Source of the DNA: AWTP1-13 sp963820375
Lineage (GTDB): Bacteria; Pseudomonadota; Alphaproteobacteria; Rhizobiales; Hyphomicrobiaceae
Direction: 5' to 3'
Assembly (NCBI GenBank): GCA_963820375.1
Contig: CAWFZX010000029.1
Location: forward strand, 124,001-188,000
Length of the DNA: 64,000 nt
A program made the translations under genes and the position numbers. Shown here in pieces: positions 52,692 to 60,410 of the stretch. The notes below the pieces were generated by a model. The model was not told the DNA's origin, did no database searches, and saw only the letters and a program-made list of their open reading frames with translations. Numbering within the stretch: position 1 is the stretch's first letter; the number at the start of each line of letters is the position of its first letter.

Positions 52692-53387
52692 ATGGACAAG
52701 TTCGCACTCATCGTCGGCGCAGGTTCGGGCATCAGCGCCGCGTTCGCCCGCGCGCTCAAGGCGGACGGCTACCGCCTTGCGCTTGCCGCGCGGGATACCG
52801 GCAAGCTCGCTGGCCTTGCCCGGCAAACGGACGCTGACCTTGTCGACACGGACGCTGCCGATGTCGGCTCCGTTGCGGCGCTGTTCGCCGAGCTGGACCG
52901 CAGGTTCGCCCAACTCGATGTGGTGCTCTACAACGCCAGCTATCGCACGCGTGGTGCTTTTATTGATTTGCAGCCCAGCGAAGTGAAGAAGTCGATCGCG
53001 GTCTCGGCCTATGGTGGTTTCCTGGTGGCGCAACAGGCTGCCAAGCGCATGCTGGTGCGGGGCGAAGGGGCGATCTTCTTCACGGGCGCCTCGGCCAGCG
53101 TCAAGGGTTACGCCCAGTCTGCCGCCTTTGCGATGGGCAAGTTTGCGCTTCGCGGCCTGGCCCAGTCGATGGCACGCGAGCTGCAGCCCAAGGGTATTCA
53201 TGTCGCCCATTTTGTCATCGACGGCGGGGTGCGGAACGCGGAACGGGGCCGAGCGGGCGACCCTGACCGACCCGACAGCCTGCTCGAGCCCGATGCCATC
53301 GCCCAAACCTATATGGCCGTGCTGAAGCAGCCGCGCAGCGCCTGGAGTGGGGAGGTGGAGGTGCGTCCGTGGCTGGAGCCTTTCTGA
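52692..53387 (+). CDS. Short-chain dehydrogenase/reductase (atypical)
   Basis: This 231-residue SDR fold protein starts MDKFALIVGAGSGISAAFARALK with a glycine-rich nucleotide site. YNASYRTRGAF stands in place of the NAG motif, and a catalytic region follows around SASVKGYAQSAAFAMGKFALRG, where the usual YxxxK tyrosine is not clear (AAFAMGKFA). The lysine is present, so the active site may be altered. GGGAG stands five bases before the ATG. It lies 125 bases before the molybdoenzyme operon and on the same strand, but a link is unproven. Confidence 0.8.
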   Translation: MDKFALIVGAGSGISAAFARALKADGYRLALAARDTGKLAGLARQTDADLVDTDAADVGSVAALFAELDRRFAQLDVVLYNASYRTRGAFIDLQPSEVKKSIAVSAYGGFLVAQQAAKRMLVRGEGAIFFTGASASVKGYAQSAAFAMGKFALRGLAQSMARELQPKGIHVAHFVIDGGVRNAERGRAGDPDRPDSLLEPDAIAQTYMAVLKQPRSAWSGEVEVRPWLEPF

Positions 53388-53512
53388 TCCGCAATTGGTT
53401 TGGTACCCAATCGATTTGATGGTAAGCTCGACCCCTGCGCCGTCGCCAACCGCCGCCCTGCCGGCCAGCGATGCCGTGTTGGCGCCAGCACGCCAGGAGT
53501 TCGGCTGAAGCC

Positions 53513-53998
53513 ATGGCACGAGTGATCGAGCTCACCCTCAACGGCCGCCAACGTCTCGATGCGGTGGCCGACAGTTTGCTGCTGTTGGACTACCTTCGTG
53601 AGCGCGCCGGCTTGACCGGAACGAAAACCGGTTGCGATGGCGGGGAGTGCGGGGCTTGCACGGTGCTGATCGACGATACCCCGCGCCTCTCCTGCCTGAC
53701 CTTGGCGGCGACGGTTTCCGGCCGGAGGGTCGATACGGTCGAAGCTTTGGGCGAGGGTGGCGCCCTGTCGGCTGTTCAGCGCGGCTTTCACGAGAAGCTC
53801 GGCTCCCAGTGCGGCTACTGCACGCCGGGTTTCATCATGGCCTGCGCCGGCCTCCTGCGCCGCAATCCGCAACCGAGCGAAGAGGAGATTCGCGCCGCGC
53901 TCGGCAGCAACATCTGCCGCTGTACCGGTTACGTCAAAATCATCGAGGCCGTTGAATTCGCCTCCGGCCTGTTGTCGCAAGGTGTGGCCAGGCCATGA
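53513..53998 (+). CDS. 4-hydroxybenzoyl-CoA reductase-like gamma subunit ([2Fe-2S]2)
   Basis: This 161-residue subunit carries two [2Fe-2S] clusters. The plant-type site is GCDGGECGACTVL plus SCLTLA, and the alpha-helical site is QCGYCTPGF plus NICRCTGY. It delivers electrons between the molybdopterin subunit and the donor in xanthine oxidase family enzymes. Here it is the HcrC/HbaB equivalent because of the downstream partners. ATG 53513 is chosen at the start of conservation. The stop overlaps the next start (ATGA). Confidence 0.85.
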   Translation: MARVIELTLNGRQRLDAVADSLLLLDYLRERAGLTGTKTGCDGGECGACTVLIDDTPRLSCLTLAATVSGRRVDTVEALGEGGALSAVQRGFHEKLGSQCGYCTPGFIMACAGLLRRNPQPSEEEIRAALGSNICRCTGYVKIIEAVEFASGLLSQGVARP

Positions 53999-56334
53999 GC
54001 GAGATCGCACCGTCGCACCCGATCGGCAGCCACTTGCCCCTGCTGGATGGGCCAGAAAAGGTTTCCGGCCGCGCCAAATACACTGCGGACCTTATCGAGC
54101 CCGACGCGCTGGTGGGGCGAATTTATCGCAGTCCCTACGCGCACGCTGAAATCCTCGAGGTCGATATTTCGCAAGCCCAGAAGCTTGCCGGCGTGAAGGC
54201 GGTGTTAACGGGCAGCGACTGCGCGCGCACCTTTGGCGTACTGCCGATTGCACGCACCGAACATCCGTTGGCCCGGCATAAGGTGCGCTACAAAGGCGAG
54301 CCTGTTGCGGCTGTGGCTGCCGTCGATGCGGCGACGGCGGAGCGGGCCATTCGCCTGATCAGGATGCGCGTGCGGGAGCTGCCGGCCTACTTCACGGCCA
54401 GCGCGGCCTTGGCGCCCGCCGCGGTTGCCCTGCACGACAACAAGCCGGGCAATATCGAACGCGACGTCAACTTCGAGTTGGGCAGCGTCGAGGTCGGTTT
54501 TGCCGCTGCGGCTCTCGTGCGCTCGGGCACCTACAACTGCGCCGAGGTGTGCCAGAACCAGATGGAGATGCACGCCGCGGTTGCCCGCTACGACGTGGTG
54601 CGCGATCGCATGACGGTACATGCGAGCACCCAGGTGCCCTACTACGTGCACCTCATGCTGGCGCAAGTCCTCGACATGGAGATGTCGAAGATCCGGGTGC
54701 TCAAACCCTTCGTCGGCGGCGGCTTCGGCTGTCGCACGGAGTGCCTCAATGTCGAGCTGATCACCGCCCTGCTGGCTCGCAAGACCGGCGGTGCCGTGCG
54801 CACGGTTATCAGCCGCGAGGAAACCTTCATCACCCACCGCGGGCGGCCGGAGACGGACATTCACCTGAAAATTGGCCTGCGCCAGGACGGCAGCATCACC
54901 GCCGTTGCTTGCGAGTGCATACAGCGCGGCGGTGCGCACTCGGGCTACGGCGTCGTCACCATCCTCTATGCCGGTTCGATGTTGTATGCCATCTACGATC
55001 TGCACAACGTCCGCTACAACGGCAGACGCGTATTGACCAATACGCCACCGTGCGGCGCTTTCCGCGGCCACGGTACCGTGGATGTGCGGTTCGCGTTCGA
55101 AAGCCTGCTCGATCAGATGGCCGGCGAATTGGGCCTCGACCCGATGGCGGTGCGTCGCGCCAACTATCTGCGGGCGCCGACCTTCACCGACAACGATTTG
55201 ATGGTCAACAGCTATGGCCTGCCCGAGTGCGTCGATTGGGTGGAGCGCGAGAGCGGCTGGCGCGCACGCAAGGGCAAGCTGGCCAAAGGCAAGGGTCTTG
55301 GCTTTGCCTGCTCGCACTACATCTCCGGCGCCTCCAAGCCCGTGAACTGGACCGGCGAGCCGCATGCCACCGTGAAGCTGAAACTGGACTTCGACGGTTC
55401 GATCGTGGTGCTGACTGGTGCCGCCGACATCGGCCAGGGCTCGTCGACCGTGCTGGTGCAAACCGTGGCTGAAGTATTGGGCCTCGACACTTCCCGCCTG
55501 CGCATTGTCTCCGGCGACAGCGACCTGGTGCCGAAGGACAATGGCTCTTATTCGTCGCGCGTCACCTTTATCGTCGGCAATGCGGCGATCGATGCTGCCA
55601 ACAAGCTCAAGGCATTGCTGCTGGCGGCTGCGGCGCGGCGCCTCGACGCCGAGCCTGGCGACATCGAATGCCTGGGCGAGCTTTACCGCGCCGGGGCACA
55701 GGACCGCGGCCTGAGCTTCGAGGAGGTGGTGAACGAGGCGCTGAAGGACAGCGGCACCATCACCGTCACGGGCACCTATTCCACCATTGCCGAATCGCAC
55801 GGCGGCAAGAAATACCGGGGCGCGGCGATCGGCGGCACGATGGGTTACAGCTACTCGGCGCAGGTGGTCGAGGTGACCGTCGATGAGGAGACGGGACAAG
55901 TCGCCATCGACAAGGTCTGGGTCGCGCACGACTGCGGCAAGGCGCTCAACCGGCTGAGCGTCGAAGGCCAGGTCCAGGGTTCAGTTTGGATGGGCATGGG
56001 TCAGGCGATGAGCGAGGAGGCCGGCTATCACGATGGCCTGCTGCTGACGGCCAACATGCTCGACTATCGCGTGCCGACCATCCAGGATTCACCACCGATC
56101 GCGGTAGGCATCGTCGAGAGCAACGATCCGCACGGACCGTTCGGCGCCAAGGAAGCGGGCGAGGGCTCGCTGGCGGCCTTCCTGCCGGCGCTGACCAATG
56201 CCATCGCCGACGCAACGGCTCTGCGTTTCAACGATCTGCCGGTGACGCCCGATCGCGTGTTCGCCGCCATCGAGCGGCGCGCCAGACCGACGGTGAAAAG
56301 CGGCGGCGCCAGGCGCCGGGCCGGAGGCGCATGA
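53995..56334 (+). CDS. 4-hydroxybenzoyl-CoA reductase-like molybdopterin subunit
   Basis: This 779-residue subunit is the large molybdopterin subunit of the xanthine oxidase family. HPIGSHLPLLDGPEKVSGRAKYTADL opens it, with KPFVGGGFGCRTECLNVE, CGAFRGHGTVDVRFAFESLLDQMA and VDKVWVAHDCGKALNRLSVEGQVQGSVWMGMGQA following. The C-terminal glutamate expected near the Mo lies in GPFGAKEAGEGSLAAF. The length and pairing with the beta subunit carrying the Fe-S insertion point to the 4-hydroxybenzoyl-CoA reductase (HcrA/HbaC) group, which removes the ring hydroxyl to give benzoyl-CoA. It overlaps its partners on both sides. A related aldehyde or aromatic dehydrogenase remains possible. Confidence 0.82.
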   Translation: MSEIAPSHPIGSHLPLLDGPEKVSGRAKYTADLIEPDALVGRIYRSPYAHAEILEVDISQAQKLAGVKAVLTGSDCARTFGVLPIARTEHPLARHKVRYKGEPVAAVAAVDAATAERAIRLIRMRVRELPAYFTASAALAPAAVALHDNKPGNIERDVNFELGSVEVGFAAAALVRSGTYNCAEVCQNQMEMHAAVARYDVVRDRMTVHASTQVPYYVHLMLAQVLDMEMSKIRVLKPFVGGGFGCRTECLNVELITALLARKTGGAVRTVISREETFITHRGRPETDIHLKIGLRQDGSITAVACECIQRGGAHSGYGVVTILYAGSMLYAIYDLHNVRYNGRRVLTNTPPCGAFRGHGTVDVRFAFESLLDQMAGELGLDPMAVRRANYLRAPTFTDNDLMVNSYGLPECVDWVERESGWRARKGKLAKGKGLGFACSHYISGASKPVNWTGEPHATVKLKLDFDGSIVVLTGAADIGQGSSTVLVQTVAEVLGLDTSRLRIVSGDSDLVPKDNGSYSSRVTFIVGNAAIDAANKLKALLLAAAARRLDAEPGDIECLGELYRAGAQDRGLSFEEVVNEALKDSGTITVTGTYSTIAESHGGKKYRGAAIGGTMGYSYSAQVVEVTVDEETGQVAIDKVWVAHDCGKALNRLSVEGQVQGSVWMGMGQAMSEEAGYHDGLLLTANMLDYRVPTIQDSPPIAVGIVESNDPHGPFGAKEAGEGSLAAFLPALTNAIADATALRFNDLPVTPDRVFAAIERRARPTVKSGGARRRAGGA

Positions 56335-57353
56335 TGGAGGCGCTGCCCGACTTTGCTCTGCTAACGCCGACCACGCTCAGCGAAGTCCTTGCCGCGCTGA
56401 AAGCGCATCCCAACTCCCAGCTTCTCGGCGGCGGTACCGATCTCCTCGTCAACATCAGGCGCGGGATCGTTGCGCCCAGCGTCATGATCGACGTCAATGG
56501 CGTGCCGCAATTGCGCCAGATCGAGGCCGACGCCGACAACTTGCAGCTGGGAGCCGCCGTCACGCTGGAGGCGATCGGGCACCATCCCGGCATTGTTGCG
56601 CACTATCCTGTGGTAGCGGAAGCTGCCCGATCGGTCGCCGGTCCAACCCAGCGCAACATGGGCACGCTGGGCGGCAACCTTTGCCTCGACACCCGTTGCA
56701 TCTTCTACAACCAGAGCCAATGGTGGCGTGCGGCCAATAATCACTGCCTCAAGACCACGGGCGAGATCTGCCATGTGGCGCCGAAAAGCCGCGGCGTGTG
56801 CTTTGCCACCTTCAGCGGGGACTTGGCCCCTGCCCTGGCGGTGCTGGACGCTGAAGTCGATCTCCTGTCTCCTGATGGCAAGGCCCGAACCTTGCCGCTT
56901 GCGCAGCTCTATATCGGCTATGCGCGCCACGATGGCGCTGCCACCGGCGACGGCAAGCGCTATCTGGCGCTTGCGGCGGGCGAGATCGTCGTTGCCGTGC
57001 GCGCGCGCAATAGGCCGGGTCTGCGCTCCGGCTACGACAAGCTTCGCGTTCGGCGCTCGATCGAATATCCGGTCGCCGGTGTCGCCGTCGCCCTGCGCCG
57101 GGACGATGCTAGGCTCGCCGACCTGGCTGTCGCCATCACCGGCACCAATCCGCGACCCGTACTGCTGGAGGGAACGGCAAACCTATGCGGCGGCAAGCTC
57201 GATGATGATGTCTACCGCGGCCTGGAGCTTCTCGTGCGCGACCAGGTCATGTCCATGAAGACGACCTTCACGCCCGGGCATTATCGCCGTCGGATCGCGG
57301 CGGTTTTGGCCAGGCGGCTGGTCAGCAGGCTCTTCAACGCACAAACTGGCTGA
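56334..57353 (+). CDS. 4-hydroxybenzoyl-CoA reductase-like FAD subunit with [4Fe-4S] insertion
   Basis: This 339-residue FAD subunit starts MEALPDFALLTPTTLSEVLAAL and binds FAD through LLGGGTDLLVNIR and TLGGNLCLDTRC. It carries the diagnostic insertion of HcrB-type subunits: four cysteines at 122, 138, 146 and 156 in RCIFYNQSQWWRAANNHC, EICHVA and GVCFATFSGDLAPAL. In the Thauera enzyme the equivalent cysteines hold an extra [4Fe-4S] cluster that reverses electron flow for ring reduction. GGAGG lies six bases before ATG 56334; ATG 56331 overlaps the previous stop but is too close. It ends the operon. Confidence 0.85.
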   Translation: MEALPDFALLTPTTLSEVLAALKAHPNSQLLGGGTDLLVNIRRGIVAPSVMIDVNGVPQLRQIEADADNLQLGAAVTLEAIGHHPGIVAHYPVVAEAARSVAGPTQRNMGTLGGNLCLDTRCIFYNQSQWWRAANNHCLKTTGEICHVAPKSRGVCFATFSGDLAPALAVLDAEVDLLSPDGKARTLPLAQLYIGYARHDGAATGDGKRYLALAAGEIVVAVRARNRPGLRSGYDKLRVRRSIEYPVAGVAVALRRDDARLADLAVAITGTNPRPVLLEGTANLCGGKLDDDVYRGLELLVRDQVMSMKTTFTPGHYRRRIAAVLARRLVSRLFNAQTG

Positions 57354-57406
57354 GCCGGGATTGCGCCCACCCCGCGCAGCCGCGCCGCCGGATCGGCACC
57401 ACAAGC

Positions 57407-58210
57407 TCAGGATCGCGCAACCAACGGCGCCGCCACGGCCAGATCCCCCACCACCCAGCGCCTGAGAAATCGATCGAGCCAGGCCTGCACCTTGAGCGCG
57501 TGCCTGATGTGGCCGTCGATGTGCTCTTGGCGCGGACAAGCGCCCTTCATGCTGAGGCGTTGAGGATTGTGGCCCGCCCAGCGATGCACCTGGGCATAGG
57601 TAATCTCGGGGTGAAACTGCACAGCCACGGCTGCCGGGCCATAAATGAAGGCCTGGTTGGGAAAGGCGCCGGGCGAGGTGGCAATCAGCTGCGCTCCGCG
57701 CGGCAGCTCGAAGCCTTCCTTGTGCCACTCGTAAACATGATCCGGGAACTGGCCCAGCGGTTTGCCCGCGTCGGTCGTGCTGAGCGGGTAGTATCCGATC
57801 TCGACCTGCTCCTCGGGATGAAAGCCCACTTTGGCGCCGAGATTGACCGTCAACATCTGCGCACCGAGGCAGATACCCAAAAACGGCTTTGCCTCCCGCA
57901 GCGGCACGTTGATCCAGTCGATCTCCGAGCGCACGAAATCGTCCTGGTCGTTGGCGCTCATCGGCCCGCCGAAGATGACGCAGCCGCAGTGGTGCTCCAG
58001 CGTCGCGGGCAAGGCATCGCCGAACCGTGGCTTGCGGATATCGAGGCGATGCCCGTTGCGGACGAACCATTGCCCGACATGGCCGGGATTGGAATTCTCC
58101 TGGTGCAGGACGATGCAAACGGGCTGCTTGGCTGGGAGCTGCGGATCTGCGGTCGGAATCTGACCGATCGCGCGCTCCTGCGACCGTTCCGGTGGGCTGG
58201 CATCAAGCAT
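57407..58210 (-). CDS. Class I glutamine amidotransferase-like protein
   Basis: This 267-residue protein is a type 1 GATase: FLGICLGAQ (Cys114) and VAVQFHPEIT (His200, Glu202) form the triad. VIFGGPMSANDQDDF precedes it. It resembles GuaA-type GATase-like or gamma-glutamyl hydrolase proteins with unknown acceptors. The first 28 residues are extra and polar. The start overlaps the SDR stop by eight bases, so the two are one unit. It is convergent with the reductase operon and probably unrelated to it. The acceptor is unknown. Confidence 0.85.
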   Translation of the reverse strand: MLDASPPERSQERAIGQIPTADPQLPAKQPVCIVLHQENSNPGHVGQWFVRNGHRLDIRKPRFGDALPATLEHHCGCVIFGGPMSANDQDDFVRSEIDWINVPLREAKPFLGICLGAQMLTVNLGAKVGFHPEEQVEIGYYPLSTTDAGKPLGQFPDHVYEWHKEGFELPRGAQLIATSPGAFPNQAFIYGPAAVAVQFHPEITYAQVHRWAGHNPQRLSMKGACPRQEHIDGHIRHALKVQAWLDRFLRRWVVGDLAVAAPLVARS

Positions 58211-59087
58211 CGGCTGAGTTCTGTCCTCGTGGTTGCAACAACCATCCGATAATCGGAATCACTAGTCTATGCGGCATGACACGCATGGCCAGGGCCAAGA
58301 AGGGGTTGATCAACCCGGGAACCGTGACCCGCCATCCAAGCACGAAGCCAAGATAGCCCACCCGGGCCACCGCCTCTGCGGAGGCGAGCGGTACAGCGCT
58401 GCGATAGAGCGCGCCGTGCGCCCCCATGCGGTCGTGGAAGCGGGTCTCGACCGGGCCCGGCGCCAAGGCGCACACCCGGACCCCTTCTCCGGCCGTTTCG
58501 GCGGCGACCGCTTCGGACAGGGATAGCACATAGGCCTTGCTCGCGTAGTAGGCCGCCTGATGGGGACCCGGGGCATAGCTCCCGAGCGAGGCCAAATTGA
58601 GCACGCCGCCGCGACCCCGCGCGCGCATGCCGGTGAGGAAATGCCGGGTGAGGGCCGTCAGCGCCCGAACGTTGACGTCGAGCAATTGCAGCAGCGCCTC
58701 CGGCGACTGCTCGCCGAAGCGTCCGGCAAGACCGATCCCAGCGCTGTTGACGAGGACGTCAGCATAGCCGCCGCGGGCTGCCAGCGCCGCTTCCAGGGCG
58801 GGTATGGCGTCGGTTGCGGTGACATCGATGGCTGCGGTTGCGACCTCGACGTGACTTTCGGCGCGGATCCGACTTGCCGCCTCTCGGAGCAGGTCATTCC
58901 GTCGCGCCACCAGCAATAGATCGTTGCCGGCAGCAGCGAAGCGTCGGGCGAGCGCCAAGCCAATACCCTGCGAGCCGCCGGTGATGACGGTGAACGGCCG
59001 CAGCCCCTCGTAGGCAGCCAGCGCCTGGGGGTCGGCACGCCAGTGGCGGCGCCTCCAGGCCTCGATGAGGTTGCCAAACGGACCCAT
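58203..59087 (-). CDS. Short-chain dehydrogenase/reductase
   Basis: This 294-residue SDR has TGGSQGIG for cofactor binding, NSAGIG, catalytic YYASKAYVLSLSEAV and a hydrophobic C-terminal end (LINPFLALAMRVMPHRLVIPIIGWLL) that may contact the membrane. ARRNDL after strand 2 favours NADP. It lies 16 bases downstream of the lysR gene and overlaps the amidotransferase start, forming an apparent lysR-SDR-GATase operon. The start at 59087 is a plain choice from conservation. The substrate is unknown. Confidence 0.85.
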   Translation of the reverse strand: MGPFGNLIEAWRRRHWRADPQALAAYEGLRPFTVITGGSQGIGLALARRFAAAGNDLLLVARRNDLLREAASRIRAESHVEVATAAIDVTATDAIPALEAALAARGGYADVLVNSAGIGLAGRFGEQSPEALLQLLDVNVRALTALTRHFLTGMRARGRGGVLNLASLGSYAPGPHQAAYYASKAYVLSLSEAVAAETAGEGVRVCALAPGPVETRFHDRMGAHGALYRSAVPLASAEAVARVGYLGFVLGWRVTVPGLINPFLALAMRVMPHRLVIPIIGWLLQPRGQNSADA

Positions 59088-59103
59088 CGCGGGCACGCCC
59101 GTC

Positions 59104-60015
59104 TCAGCTCGCGAGTGCCGTGACGGGCATCGATTTGCGTCGTTCCGGTGCATTCGAGCGGCGGAAGCGTAAATCGAATTCTGCCCGGACATGCCGCGCC
59201 AGCTCCACGGCGATCTCGCTCTGACGTGCCGACGGCAGGTACATGTTGATCAGAAACCTGGGCAGTCGCGGCAGGCGCGGGTCCTCCACCACGCGCAGGT
59301 AGTTCGGAATGGTACGGCGCAGAAACGGCCCGACGGCGACATCGGCGTCAAGCGAAGCCTTGAGCGCGTCCATGCCGCTCTCGCATACCGGCCGCCAGTC
59401 GCGCTTGCCGTCGCGCAGCGCCCTCAGCACCGATGGACGGAACTCGCAGGTTTCCCGCCCCAACGAGACGGGCAGCGGATCGCGACGATGGGCAACGCCG
59501 TTGCTGGCGCCAGCCCAAACCAAGTCGTCCTCCAGCAGGGTTTCGCCGTGCGGACGGCAGGTCTGCTCAGTGGTCAGGGTGAGATCGATGTCGGCCTTGC
59601 GCAAGCCCTCGAGCAGTTGCGGTGTGGTGCTGCACTTGAGCGAAACCCGCACCCGCGGCCAGGCCTTGTCGAAGCGTTTGAGGATCGGCGGAATGAAGAC
59701 GCCGACGATGTCGGTGGGCACGCCGAGCGTGACCTCGCCTTCGTAGGCGGGAGCGCTCATGGCACCCCAAACCTCGTCGTTGTGAGCGATCAGCCGGTGA
59801 GCGTGCACGATCAGGCGCTCGCCGTCCGGCCGCAGCGTCAACCGCCTGTGCTGGCGCTCGAACAATTCGGTGCCAAACAGCTCCTCGAGTCGCTTTAATT
59901 GTTGGCTGACAGCGGCCTGCGTGAGGTTGAGCAGGGCAGCCGCACCGGTCACGCTGCCGGCCTCCACCACGGCCACGAAGGCGCGCAGCAAGGCGATGTC
60001 GATATCGCGGCGCAT
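59104..60015 (-). CDS. LysR-family transcriptional regulator
   Basis: This 303-residue LTTR has the HTH at the N-terminus (IALLRAFVAVVEAGSVTGAAALLNLTQAAVSQQLKRLEELFGTELFER). An effector domain begins at EGEVTLGVPTDIVGVFIPPILKRF. AAGGAG stands a few bases before the ATG. It is divergent from the DUF1127 gene across a 26-bp palindrome, and the first gene in its own apparent operon. Autoregulation and control of the SDR and GATase genes or the DUF1127 gene are likely. The ligand is unknown. Confidence 0.92.
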   Translation of the reverse strand: MRRDIDIALLRAFVAVVEAGSVTGAAALLNLTQAAVSQQLKRLEELFGTELFERQHRRLTLRPDGERLIVHAHRLIAHNDEVWGAMSAPAYEGEVTLGVPTDIVGVFIPPILKRFDKAWPRVRVSLKCSTTPQLLEGLRKADIDLTLTTEQTCRPHGETLLEDDLVWAGASNGVAHRRDPLPVSLGRETCEFRPSVLRALRDGKRDWRPVCESGMDALKASLDADVAVGPFLRRTIPNYLRVVEDPRLPRLPRFLINMYLPSARQSEIAVELARHVRAEFDLRFRRSNAPERRKSMPVTALAS

Positions 60016-60049
60016 GCGAACTCCTTAAATAAGAGACCCTGATGCAGAA

Positions 60050-60075
60050 CATAAATAACATTCAATTTATTTATG
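60050..60075. promoter_or_regulatory. Long palindrome between lysR and the DUF1127 gene (LTTR operator candidate)
   Basis: CATAAATAA (60050-60058) and TTATTTATG (60067-60075) are perfect inverted repeats around an 8-base centre, in an AT-rich island within GC-rich DNA. It lies 34 bases upstream of the lysR start and about 60 bases before the DUF1127 gene. The position and symmetry fit the binding site of the LysR-type regulator, which would act on both divergent genes. Confidence 0.6.
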
Positions 60076-60137
60076 CAAGCGCAAAGCTTAGATTGCGCTT
60101 CGACACCGCTTGGCGGTGGCCAGGATGGAGCAAAACC

Positions 60138-60371
60138 ATGGCACGGATCGCACTGCCGCTGTCGGCCTCGAACGCCTCAGCAACCGGTCTTGGCGGCTGG
60201 ACCTCGAGGGCGTTTCAGACACTTGAGTTGGCGCTACAGGTGCGCAAGGAGCGACGCATGCTCCGGGAGCTCGGCACCGCCGGGCTTAAGGATATCGGCC
60301 TCAATAGCTCGGACGTCCATGCCGAATTCGGGCGTTCCTTTTGGGACGTGCCGGTCGAGCGCCTGCGCTAG
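60138..60371 (+). CDS. DUF1127 domain protein
   Basis: This encodes 77 residues with the C-terminal DUF1127 (YjiS-like) motif RKERRMLRELGTAGLKDIGLNSSDVHAEFGRSFWDVP. In alphaproteobacteria, small DUF1127 proteins have been linked to RNA handling and stress adaptation; this one has a longer N-terminal polar part. GGAG stands eight bases before ATG 60138. The frame is open further upstream through the palindrome but is not protein-like. It is divergent from lysR. Confidence 0.85.
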   Translation: MARIALPLSASNASATGLGGWTSRAFQTLELALQVRKERRMLRELGTAGLKDIGLNSSDVHAEFGRSFWDVPVERLR

Positions 60372-60372
60372 A

Positions 60373-60392
60373 CTTCCCGCCCGGGCGGGAAG
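60373..60392. terminator. Perfect hairpin between convergent DUF1127 and rtcB genes
   Basis: CTTCCCGCCC (60373-60382) is followed directly by its complement GGGCGGGAAG. It starts one base after the DUF1127 stop codon and 18 bases before the 3' end of rtcB. No T-run follows on either strand, so it may act as a bidirectional pause or 3'-end stabiliser rather than a strong intrinsic terminator. Confidence 0.5.
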
Positions 60393-60410
60393 CCGGTGAC
60401 CGGCCCCGCC

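Noticed and set aside
54205..55929. 574-codon open frame on the minus strand
   Set aside because: It is antisense to the molybdopterin subunit and its translation is His/Arg/Gln-rich without motifs.
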